A DNA stretch of 57,983 nt from an uncultured Flavobacteriales bacterium (GCA_913041135.1 CAJWIF010000003.1:1-57983); one strand, 5' to 3'; positions 42,659 through 51,731 are shown, numbered from the stretch's first letter. Notes: generated by a model not told the origin, from the sequence alone. Program-made: numbers and translations.

Positions 42659-43096
42659 ATGGAAGAATGGTTGGATCGATTGAGAAAATGGTGTTCAATG
42701 CAAGAACGTTGCGCGTTGGATGCTCGAAGAAAAATCATTCAATGGGGTGGCTCGGAAGATGAGGCAGAGCAGGCTGTCTGGCGGATGATGAAAGAAGATT
42801 TCATGTCGGAAGAGCGGTACATTCAGGGGTATGTGAGAGCACATGTGGAATACAAAAAATGGGGGCCATATCGTGTTGTCGCAGGGCTGCGTTCCAAAGG
42901 GATTCCCACGTCTCAAGCCCAGACTGCCGTAGATGCGGTGTCACGCGAGGTCGTTCTTGATACCTTGAATGAATTGGTTCAACGTCGGGCTGCTGAATTG
43001 CCTGAACGAAGGGATCGAGTGATCCGATTTTTAATAAATAAGGGATACAATCTGCAGGACATCTTGGCTTCGCTCGCGGCATTGGGCTCCCGCTGA
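42659..43096 (+). CDS. recX: RecX family regulatory protein
   Basis: A 145-residue RecX protein, a modulator that binds RecA filaments. It consists of three-helix repeats typical of RecX: residues 10-50 (CALDARRKIIQWGGSEDEAE), 55-95 (MSEERYIQGYVRAHVEYKKW, then GPYRVVAGLRSKGI) and 100-145 (ERRDRVIRFLINKGYNLQDI). The DFMSEERYIQGYV segment matches the conserved D-x-R-[FY]-A core. recA is not in the window. prfB follows after 15 bases but has its own promoter. Confidence 0.88.
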   Translation: MEEWLDRLRKWCSMQERCALDARRKIIQWGGSEDEAEQAVWRMMKEDFMSEERYIQGYVRAHVEYKKWGPYRVVAGLRSKGIPTSQAQTAVDAVSREVVLDTLNELVQRRAAELPERRDRVIRFLINKGYNLQDILASLAALGSR

Positions 43097-43097
43097 T

Positions 43098-43105
43098 TAC
43101 TTTTG
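43098..43105 (+). promoter_or_regulatory. -7 promoter element TACTTTTG of prfB
   Basis: An exact TAnnTTTG match immediately after the recX stop and seven bases before the prfB ATG at 43112, so the mRNA would have almost no leader. Confidence 0.55.
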
Positions 43106-43111
43106 CCCTGT

Positions 43112-44215
43112 ATGATAACGACTGATCAACTCAACCTCCTACGCAAACGCGTGGAAGCATTGCGGGTATACCTGGACATTGATTCCAAATTGCTTGAAAT
43201 AGCAGAGGAAGAAAAGCGCACACAAGACCCAGATTTTTGGACCAATTCGAAGGAAGCAGAAGCGGTGATGCGCCGTTTGCGAACTTTAAAAACATGGACT
43301 GAAAATCACGCAGCATGTTCGTCGGCCGTAGAAGACATTCAGGTGCTCTTTGAATTTGTCAAGGCAGGAGAAGCTGAAGCTTCTGAAGTTGACGATGCGT
43401 GTAAAATGGCGGTTTCGGCCATTGAAGACTTGGAGTTTAAAAACATGCTGAGCGCAGAAGAGGACAATCTCAATGCGGTCATGCAGATTACTTCAGGGGC
43501 GGGTGGAACAGAAAGCTGCGACTGGGCTTCTATGCTCATGCGCATGTACCGGATGTATGGGGACCGAGCGGGATTCAAGGTAAAGGAATTGGATTTTCAA
43601 GAAGGGGATGTTGCAGGTATTAAGCAAGTGACTTTGGAATTCGAAGGTCCTTTTGCGTTTGGCATGCTGAAGGGAGAAAACGGGGTGCATCGATTGGTTC
43701 GTATCAGCCCGTTTGATAGCCAGGCCAGAAGGCACACTTCATTTGTTTCCGTCTACGTGTACCCGCTCGTCGATGATACCATTGAAATTGAAGTGAGTCC
43801 TGCTGACATCACATGGGAAACATTCCGATCGGGTGGTGCAGGGGGGCAGAACGTAAACAAGGTTGAAACTGGGGTCCGTGTGCGTCACGCGCCAACGGGC
43901 ATTGTGATTGACAACACGGAAACGAGGTCTCAACTTGGAAACAAGGAGAAAGCGATGCAATTGTTGAAGTCGCAGCTCTATGAAATGGAGTTGGCTAAGC
44001 GGCATGAGGCCCGCGCCGAAATTGAAGCCGGGAAGAAGAAAATTGAGTGGGGATCACAGATTCGTTCGTATGTCATGCAGCCATATAAAATGGTCAAGGA
44101 TGTGCGAACAAGTCACGAGACGTCCAATGTGGATGCTGTGATGAACGGAGACATTGATGGATTTTTAAAAGCTTTTTTGATGCAAGCTGGTTCGGGAGCA
44201 AAAGCTTCTGCTTAA
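43112..44215 (+). CDS. prfB: Peptide chain release factor 2, no programmed frameshift
   Basis: A 367-residue class I release factor reading UGA and UAA. The codon-recognition tripeptide SPF (199-201) marks it as RF2, and the GGQ loop (244-246, in [10 protein letters not shown]) triggers peptide release. The gene is one open frame: at the place where many bacteria have the CTT-TGA-C frameshift site, this gene reads TAC CTG GAC (Tyr20-Leu-Asp22), so the autoregulatory frameshift is absent. I use the ATG at 43112 instead of the TTG at 43103, which overlaps the promoter element. fumC follows after 22 bases. Confidence 0.95.
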   Translation: MITTDQLNLLRKRVEALRVYLDIDSKLLEIAEEEKRTQDPDFWTNSKEAEAVMRRLRTLKTWTENHAACSSAVEDIQVLFEFVKAGEAEASEVDDACKMAVSAIEDLEFKNMLSAEEDNLNAVMQITSGAGGTESCDWASMLMRMYRMYGDRAGFKVKELDFQEGDVAGIKQVTLEFEGPFAFGMLKGENGVHRLVRISPFDSQARRHTSFVSVYVYPLVDDTIEIEVSPADITWETFRSGGAGGQNVNKVETGVRVRHAPTGIVIDNTETRSQLGNKEKAMQLLKSQLYEMELAKRHEARAEIEAGKKKIEWGSQIRSYVMQPYKMVKDVRTSHETSNVDAVMNGDIDGFLKAFLMQAGSGAKASA

Positions 44216-44237
44216 TCGGCCCCAATGTGAAGAAATC

Positions 44238-45635
44238 ATGAACGAATTTCGAATTGAGAAGGACACGATTGGCGATGTAAATGTTCCGATGGATGCTCTC
44301 TGGGGCCCTCAAACGGAGCGTTCTCGGAACAACTTCAAAATTGGTCCGCCAGCCTCCATGCCGATCGAGATTGTACGCGCCTTTGCATTCCTAAAAAAGG
44401 CAGCGGCCTTGACGAATGCAGAGTTGGGAGGTCTTGCGATAGAAAAGCGGGATTTGATCGCTACTGTTTGTGACGAAATCATCGCCGGAAAATGGGACGA
44501 CCAATTTCCGCTTGTGGTCTGGCAGACGGGTTCTGGAACCCAGTCCAATATGAACGTCAACGAAGTGGTTGCCAATCGTTCACACGTTTTAAGCGGAGGA
44601 ACGTTAGGGCAAGGGGAACGCCCGGTTCATCCCAACGATGACGTGAATAAATCGCAATCATCCAATGATACGTACCCCACTGCGATGCACATCGCGGCTT
44701 ACCAGATGGTGGTTGAAACGACTCTTCCTGGAGTGCAAAAATTACGGGACGCGTTGGACCAGAAAGCCCAGGCATTCAGCGATGTAGTCAAAATTGGCAG
44801 AACACATTTAATGGATGCTACGCCGCTCACGCTTGGACAGGAGTTTGGTGGTTATGTGGCGCAGTTGGATTATGGCATGAGTGCACTGCGCAATACGCTC
44901 GGTCATTTGTCAGAATTGGCTTTGGGCGGCACGGCTGTTGGAACGGGGATCAACACCCCGGAGGGCTATGACGTGCGTGTTGCTGAACACATTGCACGGC
45001 TCACGGCTCATCCTTTTGTCACTGCGCCAAACAAATTTGAATCGCTCGCCGCTCATGACGCCATTGTTGAGTCGCACGGTGCGCTGAAACAATTGGCTGT
45101 TTCTCTCAATAAAATCGCGAATGACATCCGAATGATGGCTTCGGGCCCGCGTTCGGGCATCGGAGAGATTCTAATACCGGCCAATGAGCCGGGGTCTTCG
45201 ATTATGCCCGGTAAGGTGAATCCGACGCAATGCGAGGCATTGACGATGGTTTGCGCACAGGTAGTTGGGAACGATGTCGCCATCACATTCGGTGGTGCGC
45301 AAGGCCATTATGAACTCAACGTGTTCAAGCCCATGATGGCGCGTAACATTTTGGAATCAGCGCAGTTGATCGGGGATGCGTGTGAGTCGTTTAGCGCTCA
45401 CTGCGTTGAAGGAATTGAGCCCAATCGTGAGCGAATTGACCAATTGGTTCAGGGAAGCCTGATGCTGGTCACTGCCTTGAATACAAAAATCGGCTACTAC
45501 AAGGCTGCCGAAATTGCGAACAAAGCACACGAAGAGGGGTCAACCTTACGTGAGGCTGCTTTAGCAACGGGTTATTTGACCGCAGAGGAATACGATGCGT
45601 GGGTCATTCCTGCTGAAATGACCGGCCGGAGTTAA
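44238..45635 (+). CDS. fumC: Class II fumarate hydratase
   Basis: A 465-residue tetrameric fumarase, iron-independent, interconverting fumarate and malate in the TCA cycle. Conserved blocks are [33 protein letters not shown] and the superfamily signature [15 protein letters not shown] near residue 317-331. Length is normal. No promoter element was found in the 22-base gap, so it probably shares the prfB transcript. Convergent with the guanylyltransferase gene. Confidence 0.96.
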   Translation: MNEFRIEKDTIGDVNVPMDALWGPQTERSRNNFKIGPPASMPIEIVRAFAFLKKAAALTNAELGGLAIEKRDLIATVCDEIIAGKWDDQFPLVVWQTGSGTQSNMNVNEVVANRSHVLSGGTLGQGERPVHPNDDVNKSQSSNDTYPTAMHIAAYQMVVETTLPGVQKLRDALDQKAQAFSDVVKIGRTHLMDATPLTLGQEFGGYVAQLDYGMSALRNTLGHLSELALGGTAVGTGINTPEGYDVRVAEHIARLTAHPFVTAPNKFESLAAHDAIVESHGALKQLAVSLNKIANDIRMMASGPRSGIGEILIPANEPGSSIMPGKVNPTQCEALTMVCAQVVGNDVAITFGGAQGHYELNVFKPMMARNILESAQLIGDACESFSAHCVEGIEPNRERIDQLVQGSLMLVTALNTKIGYYKAAEIANKAHEEGSTLREAALATGYLTAEEYDAWVIPAEMTGRS

Positions 45636-45651
45636 TTAAAAAGCGCACAGT

Positions 45652-46761
45652 CTATCCCTTCTTGGTCTTCATGCTTGTGACCAATTGCTTGATCCACTGT
45701 TCCTCCGACTTGGGGCAAACAAGTAAGGCATCCTCCGTGTCGACGACGATAAAGTTTTCCAATCCACGGAGGGCGATGAGCTTTTTCTGTCCCGCACCCC
45801 GAGCGTTTGAAACGACCACATTGTCTTTGGAATCTACCGCGAGAAGTTCGACTCCAGAGGTTCCATTTCCGTCCGTGTCGAGGTGTAGTTTCTCATGAAG
45901 CGAGCCCCATGTTCCAAGATCACTCCAACCGAAATCGGACAATACCACAGAAACATTCGGAGCCTTTTCCATCAGGCCGTAATCGATTGAGATGTTCTCG
46001 CAGTCGCCATAAATGGATGCAATGGCGGTTTTTTCATCGGGCGTGTTGAACGCTGCGGAATGCTCCACAAATAACTCTTGCATCTCTGGGAGGTGCTTTT
46101 CAAATGCGCGGTTGATGTTTTCAAGGCTCCAAATGAAAATACCCGAGTTCCAATAGAAATCTCCAGAAACTAAAAATTGCTCGGCTAAATCCAGCTGTGG
46201 TTTTTCTGTGAATGTCTTGACAGAACGGATTTTATCATCCATCGAGTTCCCGGCATCTTCAAACTGAATGTAACCGTATCCCGTATCGGGTCTTGACGGG
46301 CGAATCCCGAGCGTTACTAGGTTTTGTGTCGTTGAAGTATGGTGGATTCCAAGTTTTACAATATCCAAGAACCCCGTTTCGTCTAGAATCAAATGATCCG
46401 CAGGAGCGACAATGATGTTCGCTTCAATCGCCGCATCTCCCGCTTTTGCGGCGACCCAATGGTTGGCGTATGCGATGCAGGGAGCCGTGTTGCGCATGAA
46501 CGGCTCACACAAAATATTCTCAGCTGGAATTTGAGTGAGATGCTCTCCAACTAAAGCGCGATAGCGTTCTTGAGTGACCACGAGAATGTTATCCGCAGGA
46601 ACCAAGCGATTCAATCGGTCGAAGGTCATTTGGATGAGCGACTTACCCGTTCCCAGGATATCAAGAAATTGTTTGGGCTGTGTTTCTCGGCTCATTGGCC
46701 AGAAGCGACTTCCGATGCCTCCAGCCATAATCACGGCATATGTTGAATGTGAAGGAATCAT
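45652..46761 (-). CDS. manC: Mannose-1-phosphate guanylyltransferase
   Basis: A 369-residue enzyme making GDP-mannose from mannose 1-phosphate and GTP, for GDP-mannose-derived glycans such as capsule, O-antigen or glycoprotein sugars. The signature GGIGSRFWPMSRETQPKQF (14-32) is that of the ManC/AlgA type; PADHLILD, FTEKP and WNSGIFIW follow in order. It ends after the nucleotidyltransferase domain, so it lacks the phosphomannose isomerase domain of bifunctional AlgA. It begins three bases after the stop of a tiny lipoprotein gene. Confidence 0.93.
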   Translation of the reverse strand: MIPSHSTYAVIMAGGIGSRFWPMSRETQPKQFLDILGTGKSLIQMTFDRLNRLVPADNILVVTQERYRALVGEHLTQIPAENILCEPFMRNTAPCIAYANHWVAAKAGDAAIEANIIVAPADHLILDETGFLDIVKLGIHHTSTTQNLVTLGIRPSRPDTGYGYIQFEDAGNSMDDKIRSVKTFTEKPQLDLAEQFLVSGDFYWNSGIFIWSLENINRAFEKHLPEMQELFVEHSAAFNTPDEKTAIASIYGDCENISIDYGLMEKAPNVSVVLSDFGWSDLGTWGSLHEKLHLDTDGNGTSGVELLAVDSKDNVVVSNARGAGQKKLIALRGLENFIVVDTEDALLVCPKSEEQWIKQLVTSMKTKKG

Positions 46762-46764
46762 CTG

Positions 46765-46929
46765 TCAAGGTTGAGTAAGCAAAGGATGAACATGAGATAC
46801 TTCTCCAGCATCAGACCACTGTGGGCAATTGCAATTGCGGTGAGCTTTGTTTGATTGGCACGAGGAGAGACCTAATGTCATCAACCATCCGAATGCAAAC
46901 GCGATTCGGAGTGTTTTTTGTCGTGCCAT
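46765..46929 (-). CDS. Small lipoprotein of 54 residues
   Basis: A short predicted lipoprotein from the ATG at 46929. The N-terminus MARQKTLRIAFAFGWLMTLG is a signal sequence, followed by the canonical lipobox LSSC (Cys24). The mature part is only about 31 residues, with a CNCPQWS motif. I recall similar tiny Cys-Pro lipoproteins from other Bacteroidota, but no function is known. A promoter-like TATTTTCG ends eight bases upstream of the start, and the guanylyltransferase gene follows after three bases, so this is the first gene of that transcript. The longer upstream frame would overlap the promoter. Confidence 0.7.
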   Translation of the reverse strand: MARQKTLRIAFAFGWLMTLGLSSCQSNKAHRNCNCPQWSDAGEVSHVHPLLTQP

Positions 46930-46936
46930 GCTTTTG

Positions 46937-46944
46937 CGAAAATA
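46937..46944 (-). promoter_or_regulatory. -7-like element TATTTTCG of the small lipoprotein gene
   Basis: It matches TAnnTTYG on the minus strand, eight bases before the ATG at 46929. The mlaE-like gene diverges from the same short region. Confidence 0.4.
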
Positions 46945-46974
46945 CATCGAAAAACATGCAGAGCAGGGACGGTT

Positions 46975-47733
46975 ATGAAAGCTTATCTTCGTGCCATGCG
47001 CTGGTTGTTTCACATCGGAAGGTATATGCAGCTCCTGTCAGCGAGCTTTCGACGTCCTGAAAAAGGCCGGGTGTTTCGGAGCCTGTTGATTCGGGAGCTG
47101 GACGCAATCGGTACGCAGTCAATCGGCATCGTTGCATTGTTGAGTCTGTTCATGGGAGCGGTAATCTGTTTGCAGACGGCGCACCAGATCGGAGGGTGGA
47201 TTCCCGTTTACACGATTGGATTCACGGTGCGACAAACCATGATTTTGGAATTTTCGCCAACCCTAATCCCTGTTATTTTAGCAGGAAAAGTCGGTTCCAA
47301 CATTGCTTCCCAAATTGGAACGATGCGCGTAACGGAGCAAATTGATGCCCTGGAAATCATGGGCGTCAACAGCGCAGGCTATTTGATCTTGCCTAAAATC
47401 ATTGCAGGACTATGCATTGTGCCTTTTCTCGTCATTCTGAGCATGGTCATGGGCGTAGGTGCCGGTGCATGGGTGGGCGTGGCGACGGGGGTGAGTTCAC
47501 TGGCCGATTTTGAATATGGCATGCAAGTGGACTTTCATGTCTTTGATGTGATTTATGCTTTGACCAAGACGGTTGCTTTTGGATTTATCCTCACTAGCGT
47601 ATCTGCTTATCACGGGTATTATGCGGCCGGAGGAGCTTTGGAAGTGGGCCGTTCGAGCACGCGTGCGGTCGTGTGGAGTGTCGTCATCATCATGGTGACC
47701 AATTTGATTTTGACTCAAATGCTGCTCAATTAA
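46975..47733 (+). CDS. mlaE: MlaE/YrbE-type lipid ABC transporter permease
   Basis: A 252-residue inner-membrane permease of the MlaE family, which moves phospholipids between the membranes with an ATPase and an MCE protein. The ATG at 46975 (MKAYLRAMRWLFHIGRYMQL) is chosen over an upstream start. Family hallmarks are GKVGSNIASQIGTMRVTEQI directly followed by DALEIMGV, and VFDVIYALTKTVAFGFILTS. Five membrane segments are likely. The ATPase gene follows after nine bases. The MCE-domain partner is not in the window. Confidence 0.93.
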   Translation: MKAYLRAMRWLFHIGRYMQLLSASFRRPEKGRVFRSLLIRELDAIGTQSIGIVALLSLFMGAVICLQTAHQIGGWIPVYTIGFTVRQTMILEFSPTLIPVILAGKVGSNIASQIGTMRVTEQIDALEIMGVNSAGYLILPKIIAGLCIVPFLVILSMVMGVGAGAWVGVATGVSSLADFEYGMQVDFHVFDVIYALTKTVAFGFILTSVSAYHGYYAAGGALEVGRSSTRAVVWSVVIIMVTNLILTQMLLN

Positions 47734-47742
47734 TCTGGAGTT

Positions 47743-48501
47743 TTGATTGAACTGCACAACATATCCAAGTCGTTCGGAGAACATGACGTCCTCAAGGATA
47801 TCCAGGCTTCTTTTGAGCGTGGGAAAGTCAACTTTGTCATTGGACGAAGTGGGAGTGGCAAAAGTGTGATGACAAAATGCACGGTGGGTTTGATTGAACC
47901 TGACCAAGGTCATGTCTCGTATGATGGCCGAAACTTCACGGCGCTTTCGCGCCGAGACCGCAAAGAAATTCGTCAAGAAATCGGCATGCTTTTTCAAGGA
48001 TCGGCCTTGTTTGACAGCATGACTGTTCAGGAAAATGTAAGCTTTCCATTGAAGATGTTCAGTGGCATGACGGATGCTGAAATTGACAGGAGAGCTTCAG
48101 AATGTTTGGAGCGAGTTGAACTTGCGGATGCCGGTTCACGGTTCCCGGCGGAGTGCAGCGGTGGAATGCAAAAACGCGTGGGCATAGCCCGTGCCATTGC
48201 CATGAACCCGAAGTATTTGTTTTGCGATGAGCCCAATTCAGGGCTGGATCCACAAACGGCCATAGTCATTGATCAATTGATCATGGAAATCACGCGGGAA
48301 TACAACATGACTACGGTTGTGATTTCCCACGATATGAACAGTGTGATGGAGGCAAGCGATACCATTCATTTTGTGCATGAAGGCCGCATTCTTTGGAGGG
48401 GAGACCGTGGCGGTTTGCTTGCAGGAGGTGTGCCAGAGCTGGAAGACTTTGTGTTTGCTTCGGAATTGATGCGGCGAATTCGAAAAGGCGGTCAGGTATG
48501 A
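47743..48501 (+). CDS. mlaF: MlaF-type ABC transporter ATP-binding protein
   Basis: A 252-residue ABC ATPase, partner of the MlaE permease. Walker A is GRSGSGKS near residue 34-41, the signature is CSGGMQKRVGIARA, typical for MlaF with its Met, and Walker B is YLFCDEPNSGLDP. The frame starts with a TTG codon (TTG-ATT-GAA-CTG) and no ATG or GTG is available at the right place; a GGAG sequence five bases upstream may help initiation. The deiodinase-like gene follows after 24 bases. Confidence 0.93.
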   Translation: MIELHNISKSFGEHDVLKDIQASFERGKVNFVIGRSGSGKSVMTKCTVGLIEPDQGHVSYDGRNFTALSRRDRKEIRQEIGMLFQGSALFDSMTVQENVSFPLKMFSGMTDAEIDRRASECLERVELADAGSRFPAECSGGMQKRVGIARAIAMNPKYLFCDEPNSGLDPQTAIVIDQLIMEITREYNMTTVVISHDMNSVMEASDTIHFVHEGRILWRGDRGGLLAGGVPELEDFVFASELMRRIRKGGQV

Positions 48502-48525
48502 CCAGAACAGTATAGAAGCTCAACA

Positions 48526-49206
48526 ATGAAAGATTCTCAACCACCGCATATCCCGCTCATTTTCGAGCGATTGAGCGAGGAAGAGATGCACGAACGTTCT
48601 CAGGCTTTGCTTGAGCGAATGAAGGGCAGGAGGTCTGTGCGTCACTTTGATTCAGCTCCTGTGCCTCTAGAGGTACTCAGACGGTGCATTGAGGTAGCCG
48701 GAACAGCGCCTTCAGGGGCACACAAACAACCTTGGACTTTTTGCCTTGTGACCAATTCCGAAGTCAAGCGGTCAATTCGCGAAGCAGCGGAGAAGGAGGA
48801 ATATGAGAATTATCACGGGCGCATGTCAGAACGATGGTTAGAGGATCTGAAGCCTTTTGATACCAACCACCTGAAACCGCATTTGGAAGAAGCGCCAGCG
48901 TTGATTGTCATTTTTCGTCAATCCTGGACGCCTGTTGAAGATGGATATGGAGGGAAGCAGCAGCATTATTACGTGCAGGAATCCGTGGGCATTGCTTCGG
49001 GGATGTTGCTCAATGCATTGCATGAGTCCGGGCTGGCAACATTGACACATACCCCGAGTCCGATGGGTTTTTTATCGGACATTTTGGGTCGACCGTCCAA
49101 TGAACACGCCTATCTTTTGATTCCCGTAGGGTACCCCGCTTCGAACTGCAGTGTTCCGGACATCGAAAGAAAGAATCTCGAGGAAATAATGGTGGAAATC
49201 CACTGA
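48526..49206 (+). CDS. Nitroreductase-family flavoprotein, iodotyrosine deiodinase-like
   Basis: A 226-residue FMN protein of the nitroreductase fold. The FMN-binding start KGRRSVRHF (33-41) and APSGAHKQPW (61-70) are clear. Residues E92, Y96 and K117 reproduce the E-x3-Y-x20-K lid by which iodotyrosine deiodinases grip the zwitterion of halotyrosine, and the surrounding EEYENYHGRMSERWLEDLK followed by TNHLKPHLEEAPALI closely follows that family. It is therefore likely a reductive dehalogenase of iodo-, bromo- or chlorotyrosine and not a general nitroreductase. Its physiological donor is unknown. It is downstream of mlaEF, in the same direction. Confidence 0.85.
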   Translation: MKDSQPPHIPLIFERLSEEEMHERSQALLERMKGRRSVRHFDSAPVPLEVLRRCIEVAGTAPSGAHKQPWTFCLVTNSEVKRSIREAAEKEEYENYHGRMSERWLEDLKPFDTNHLKPHLEEAPALIVIFRQSWTPVEDGYGGKQQHYYVQESVGIASGMLLNALHESGLATLTHTPSPMGFLSDILGRPSNEHAYLLIPVGYPASNCSVPDIERKNLEEIMVEIH

Positions 49207-49277
49207 TTCAACATGGAATTTTCAATGATTTCGAGAAAAGATGACGAAAACGTTAGATGGTTCAAATTGTAATTGGT

Positions 49278-49284
49278 TACTTTG
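49278..49284 (+). promoter_or_regulatory. Promoter-like TACTTTG of acpP-fabF
   Basis: One spacer base shorter than TAnnTTTG, 22 bases before the acpP ATG, in an otherwise empty 100-base gap. It would give acpP its own promoter. Confidence 0.4.
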
Positions 49285-49306
49285 CGCCCCGAAAAACAGC
49301 TAAGCT

Positions 49307-49543
49307 ATGTCTGAGATTCAAGAAAAAGTAACGGCGATTATCGTCGATAAGTTGGGAGTAGATGCTGGAGAAGTCAACTTGGAAGCAAGTTTCACGAACG
49401 ACCTTGGAGCTGACTCCTTGGATACAGTAGAACTCATCATGGAGTTTGAGAAAGAATTCAACATTGCCATTCCGGACGACCAGGCTGAGAAAATCAGCAC
49501 CGTTGGCCAGGCAGTGGAATACATCTCAGCTACCGTTAAATAA
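49307..49543 (+). CDS. acpP: Acyl carrier protein
   Basis: A 78-residue acidic four-helix carrier for growing fatty acids. The phosphopantetheine site is S37 in [17 protein letters not shown], a perfect ACP signature. Length and charge are standard. fabF, the condensing enzyme that uses it, starts 12 bases later. Confidence 0.97.
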   Translation: MSEIQEKVTAIIVDKLGVDAGEVNLEASFTNDLGADSLDTVELIMEFEKEFNIAIPDDQAEKISTVGQAVEYISATVK

Positions 49544-49555
49544 ACCCTGCTCTAG

Positions 49556-50815
49556 ATGGAGCTCAAAAGGGTAGTCGTTACAGGTCTAGGGGCAGTTACG
49601 CCCATAGGAAATGATGTACAATCGTTTTGGCAAGGTTTGGTCAATGGCACGAGTGGTGCGGCTGACATTACCAAGTTTGACGCGACCAATTTCAAGACGC
49701 AGTTTGCCTGCGAAGTGAAAGACTTTGACGTTTCGCAGTTTCTGCACCGCAAAGAATCGCGAAAAATGGACTTGTTTGCGCAGTATGCGATTGCATGCTC
49801 CGACGAGGCATTAGCCGATGCTGGACTTGATGGAGAAGAACCCAATGTCGATCACGATCGAGTTGGAGTCATTTGGGGTTCTGGGATTGGAGGTTTCCAA
49901 ACGTTTATGAATGAGGCATTGAACTTCCATGAAAGTGGAGGTGTACCGCGTTTTAGCCCGTTTTTCATCCCCATGATGATTTCGGATATCGCGGCTGGTC
50001 ACATCAGCATACGACACGGATTCCGTGGCCCGAACTTTTGTACAGTTTCTGCTTGTGCTAGTGGTACCAACGCCATGATTGACGCGTTCAATTACATCCG
50101 ATTGGGAAAGGCAGAGGTCATGGTTACAGGAGGTTCCGAGGCAGCGATTACCGAGGGCGGAATTGGAGGCTTCAATGCATTGAAAGCACTTTCGACGCGA
50201 AATGATGATCCGGCTCGTGCATCTCGTCCTTTTGATGCAACACGAGATGGATTCGTTTTAGGCGAAGGGGGTGGAGCGATTATTTTAGAGGAGTATGAGC
50301 ACGCCATTGCCCGAGGCGCTCAGATTTATTGCGAAATGGTTGGCGGTGGAATGAGTGCAGATGCACATCACATCACAGCTCCACATCCACAAGGCCTGGG
50401 CGCAAAGAATGTCATGAAGGCAGCATTGGCTGATGCCGAAATGTCCCCGACTGATGTCGACTATGTGAACGTTCATGGCACGTCTACTCCACTCGGAGAT
50501 ATTGCAGAGACTTTAGCAATTCAAGGAGTCTTTGGCGAACATGCCTATAATCTAAACATTAGTTCTACCAAGTCGATGACAGGCCACCTTTTAGGAGCCG
50601 CAGGTGCTATTGAGGGTATTGCGTGCATCTTGGCGATTAAACACGGGGTCATCCCTCCGACTATCAATTTTGAATTTCCCGACGAGGGCTTGGATCAGAA
50701 ACTTGATTTCACCTTGAACAAGGCGAAGCATCGAAAGGTCCGTGCGGCGCTCTGCAACACATTTGGTTTCGGAGGACACAATGCGTCTGTTTTATTCAAG
50801 GAATACCAACCTTGA
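49556..50815 (+). CDS. fabF: 3-oxoacyl-[acyl-carrier-protein] synthase II
   Basis: A 419-residue elongating condensing enzyme of fatty-acid synthesis. The Cys-His-His triad is visible: C167 in TVSACASGTNAM, one His in YVNVHGTSTPLGD and one in KSMTGHLLGAAGA. Starts VVVTGLGAVTPIGN, as usual for FabF. It lies between acpP and rnc with small gaps, the standard Bacteroidota order. Confidence 0.97.
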   Translation: MELKRVVVTGLGAVTPIGNDVQSFWQGLVNGTSGAADITKFDATNFKTQFACEVKDFDVSQFLHRKESRKMDLFAQYAIACSDEALADAGLDGEEPNVDHDRVGVIWGSGIGGFQTFMNEALNFHESGGVPRFSPFFIPMMISDIAAGHISIRHGFRGPNFCTVSACASGTNAMIDAFNYIRLGKAEVMVTGGSEAAITEGGIGGFNALKALSTRNDDPARASRPFDATRDGFVLGEGGGAIILEEYEHAIARGAQIYCEMVGGGMSADAHHITAPHPQGLGAKNVMKAALADAEMSPTDVDYVNVHGTSTPLGDIAETLAIQGVFGEHAYNLNISSTKSMTGHLLGAAGAIEGIACILAIKHGVIPPTINFEFPDEGLDQKLDFTLNKAKHRKVRAALCNTFGFGGHNASVLFKEYQP

Positions 50816-50818
50816 TGG

Positions 50819-51688
50819 ATGACCAATAGGCCATCCCGTGTACTCGGTCGATTGGTTTTTTGGAAAGAGACCCCTCTGACCATACGTCAATTGGTTCGCA
50901 AGGAGTTTGGCTTGCGGATCCGTAAAATTCAACTGTACGACGAGGCCTTGACACATGCGTCAATGCTCGATGGAGATACCACGGGGTTGCGAAGCAATGA
51001 ACGCATGGAATTTTTGGGTGATACCGCACTTGATCTGGTGGTCGCGAGATTCCTTTATGATGAATTTCCCGACGAGCAAGAAGGAAGCTTAACCCAACGT
51101 AAATCCAAGATGGTCAACCGTGAAACGTTGAACTTGGTGGGTGCAAACATGGAGTTAGGGGCATTGATCCAAAGCAAAATGCGAAGGAACGATGTGCACT
51201 CTTCCGTTGTAGGAAATGCGTTAGAGGCCCTGATCGGCGCGATATATTTGGATCATGGGTATGAAAAAACAAGCCGTGCGGTGATGCGCATGCTCAAAAA
51301 GCATGGTGCGGATCATAAAGTCCACGAAACAGTGGATTTCAAATCGAAATTGCATCACTGGGCGCAAAGGGAAAAAGTGAAGTTGGCATTTGAGGTGAAG
51401 CGAGAATATCACGTGAAGGGCAAGACACGTTACGACGTGGTGGCATTGCTTGACGAGGTCAAACGAGGTTCAGGTACGGGCAGTTCTAAGAAATCTGCAG
51501 AACAGCGTGCTGCTCGCGGTGCTTGGCGATCGGTGTTTGATGCAGAGAAATCAGAGAACCCCGGATTGAAGAAAGATACCCCAGCTCAGGGTGATGAGCA
51601 GGGCGGTGCACTTTCGCCTCAGCGGAAACGTTCGTCCAATCGCCGTCGCCGTCCATCCGGTTCGGACCAATCTTCTCAAAAACAGTAG
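50819..51688 (+). CDS. rnc: Ribonuclease III with basic C-terminal tail
   Basis: A 289-residue dsRNA endonuclease that matures rRNA and controls some mRNAs. The catalytic signature NERMEFLGDTALDLV (60-74) and the second acidic site in VVGNALEALIGAIYLDHGY are intact. The dsRNA-binding domain spans ~165-235 (DFKSKLHHWAQREKVKLAFE). Residues ~240-289 form an extra low-complexity tail rich in Lys, Arg, Ser and Gln (QRKRSSNRRRRPSGSDQ). The start is three bases after the fabF stop. Confidence 0.95.
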   Translation: MTNRPSRVLGRLVFWKETPLTIRQLVRKEFGLRIRKIQLYDEALTHASMLDGDTTGLRSNERMEFLGDTALDLVVARFLYDEFPDEQEGSLTQRKSKMVNRETLNLVGANMELGALIQSKMRRNDVHSSVVGNALEALIGAIYLDHGYEKTSRAVMRMLKKHGADHKVHETVDFKSKLHHWAQREKVKLAFEVKREYHVKGKTRYDVVALLDEVKRGSGTGSSKKSAEQRAARGAWRSVFDAEKSENPGLKKDTPAQGDEQGGALSPQRKRSSNRRRRPSGSDQSSQKQ

Positions 51689-51718
51689 TGTTGGTTGAAG
51701 GAAGTCCGTACCTCGCGG

Positions 51719-51726
51719 TATATTCG
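51719..51726 (+). promoter_or_regulatory. -7-like element TATATTCG before the IPExxxVDY-family gene
   Basis: It matches TAnnTTYG and ends six bases before the ATG at 51732. A second start of transcription for this gene and pyk is possible here. Confidence 0.35.
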
Positions 51727-51731
51727 CGTTG

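Noticed and set aside
43103-43111. TTG start adding three residues to RF2
   Set aside because: The TTG overlaps the -7 element TACTTTTG, so it cannot be on the transcript from that promoter.
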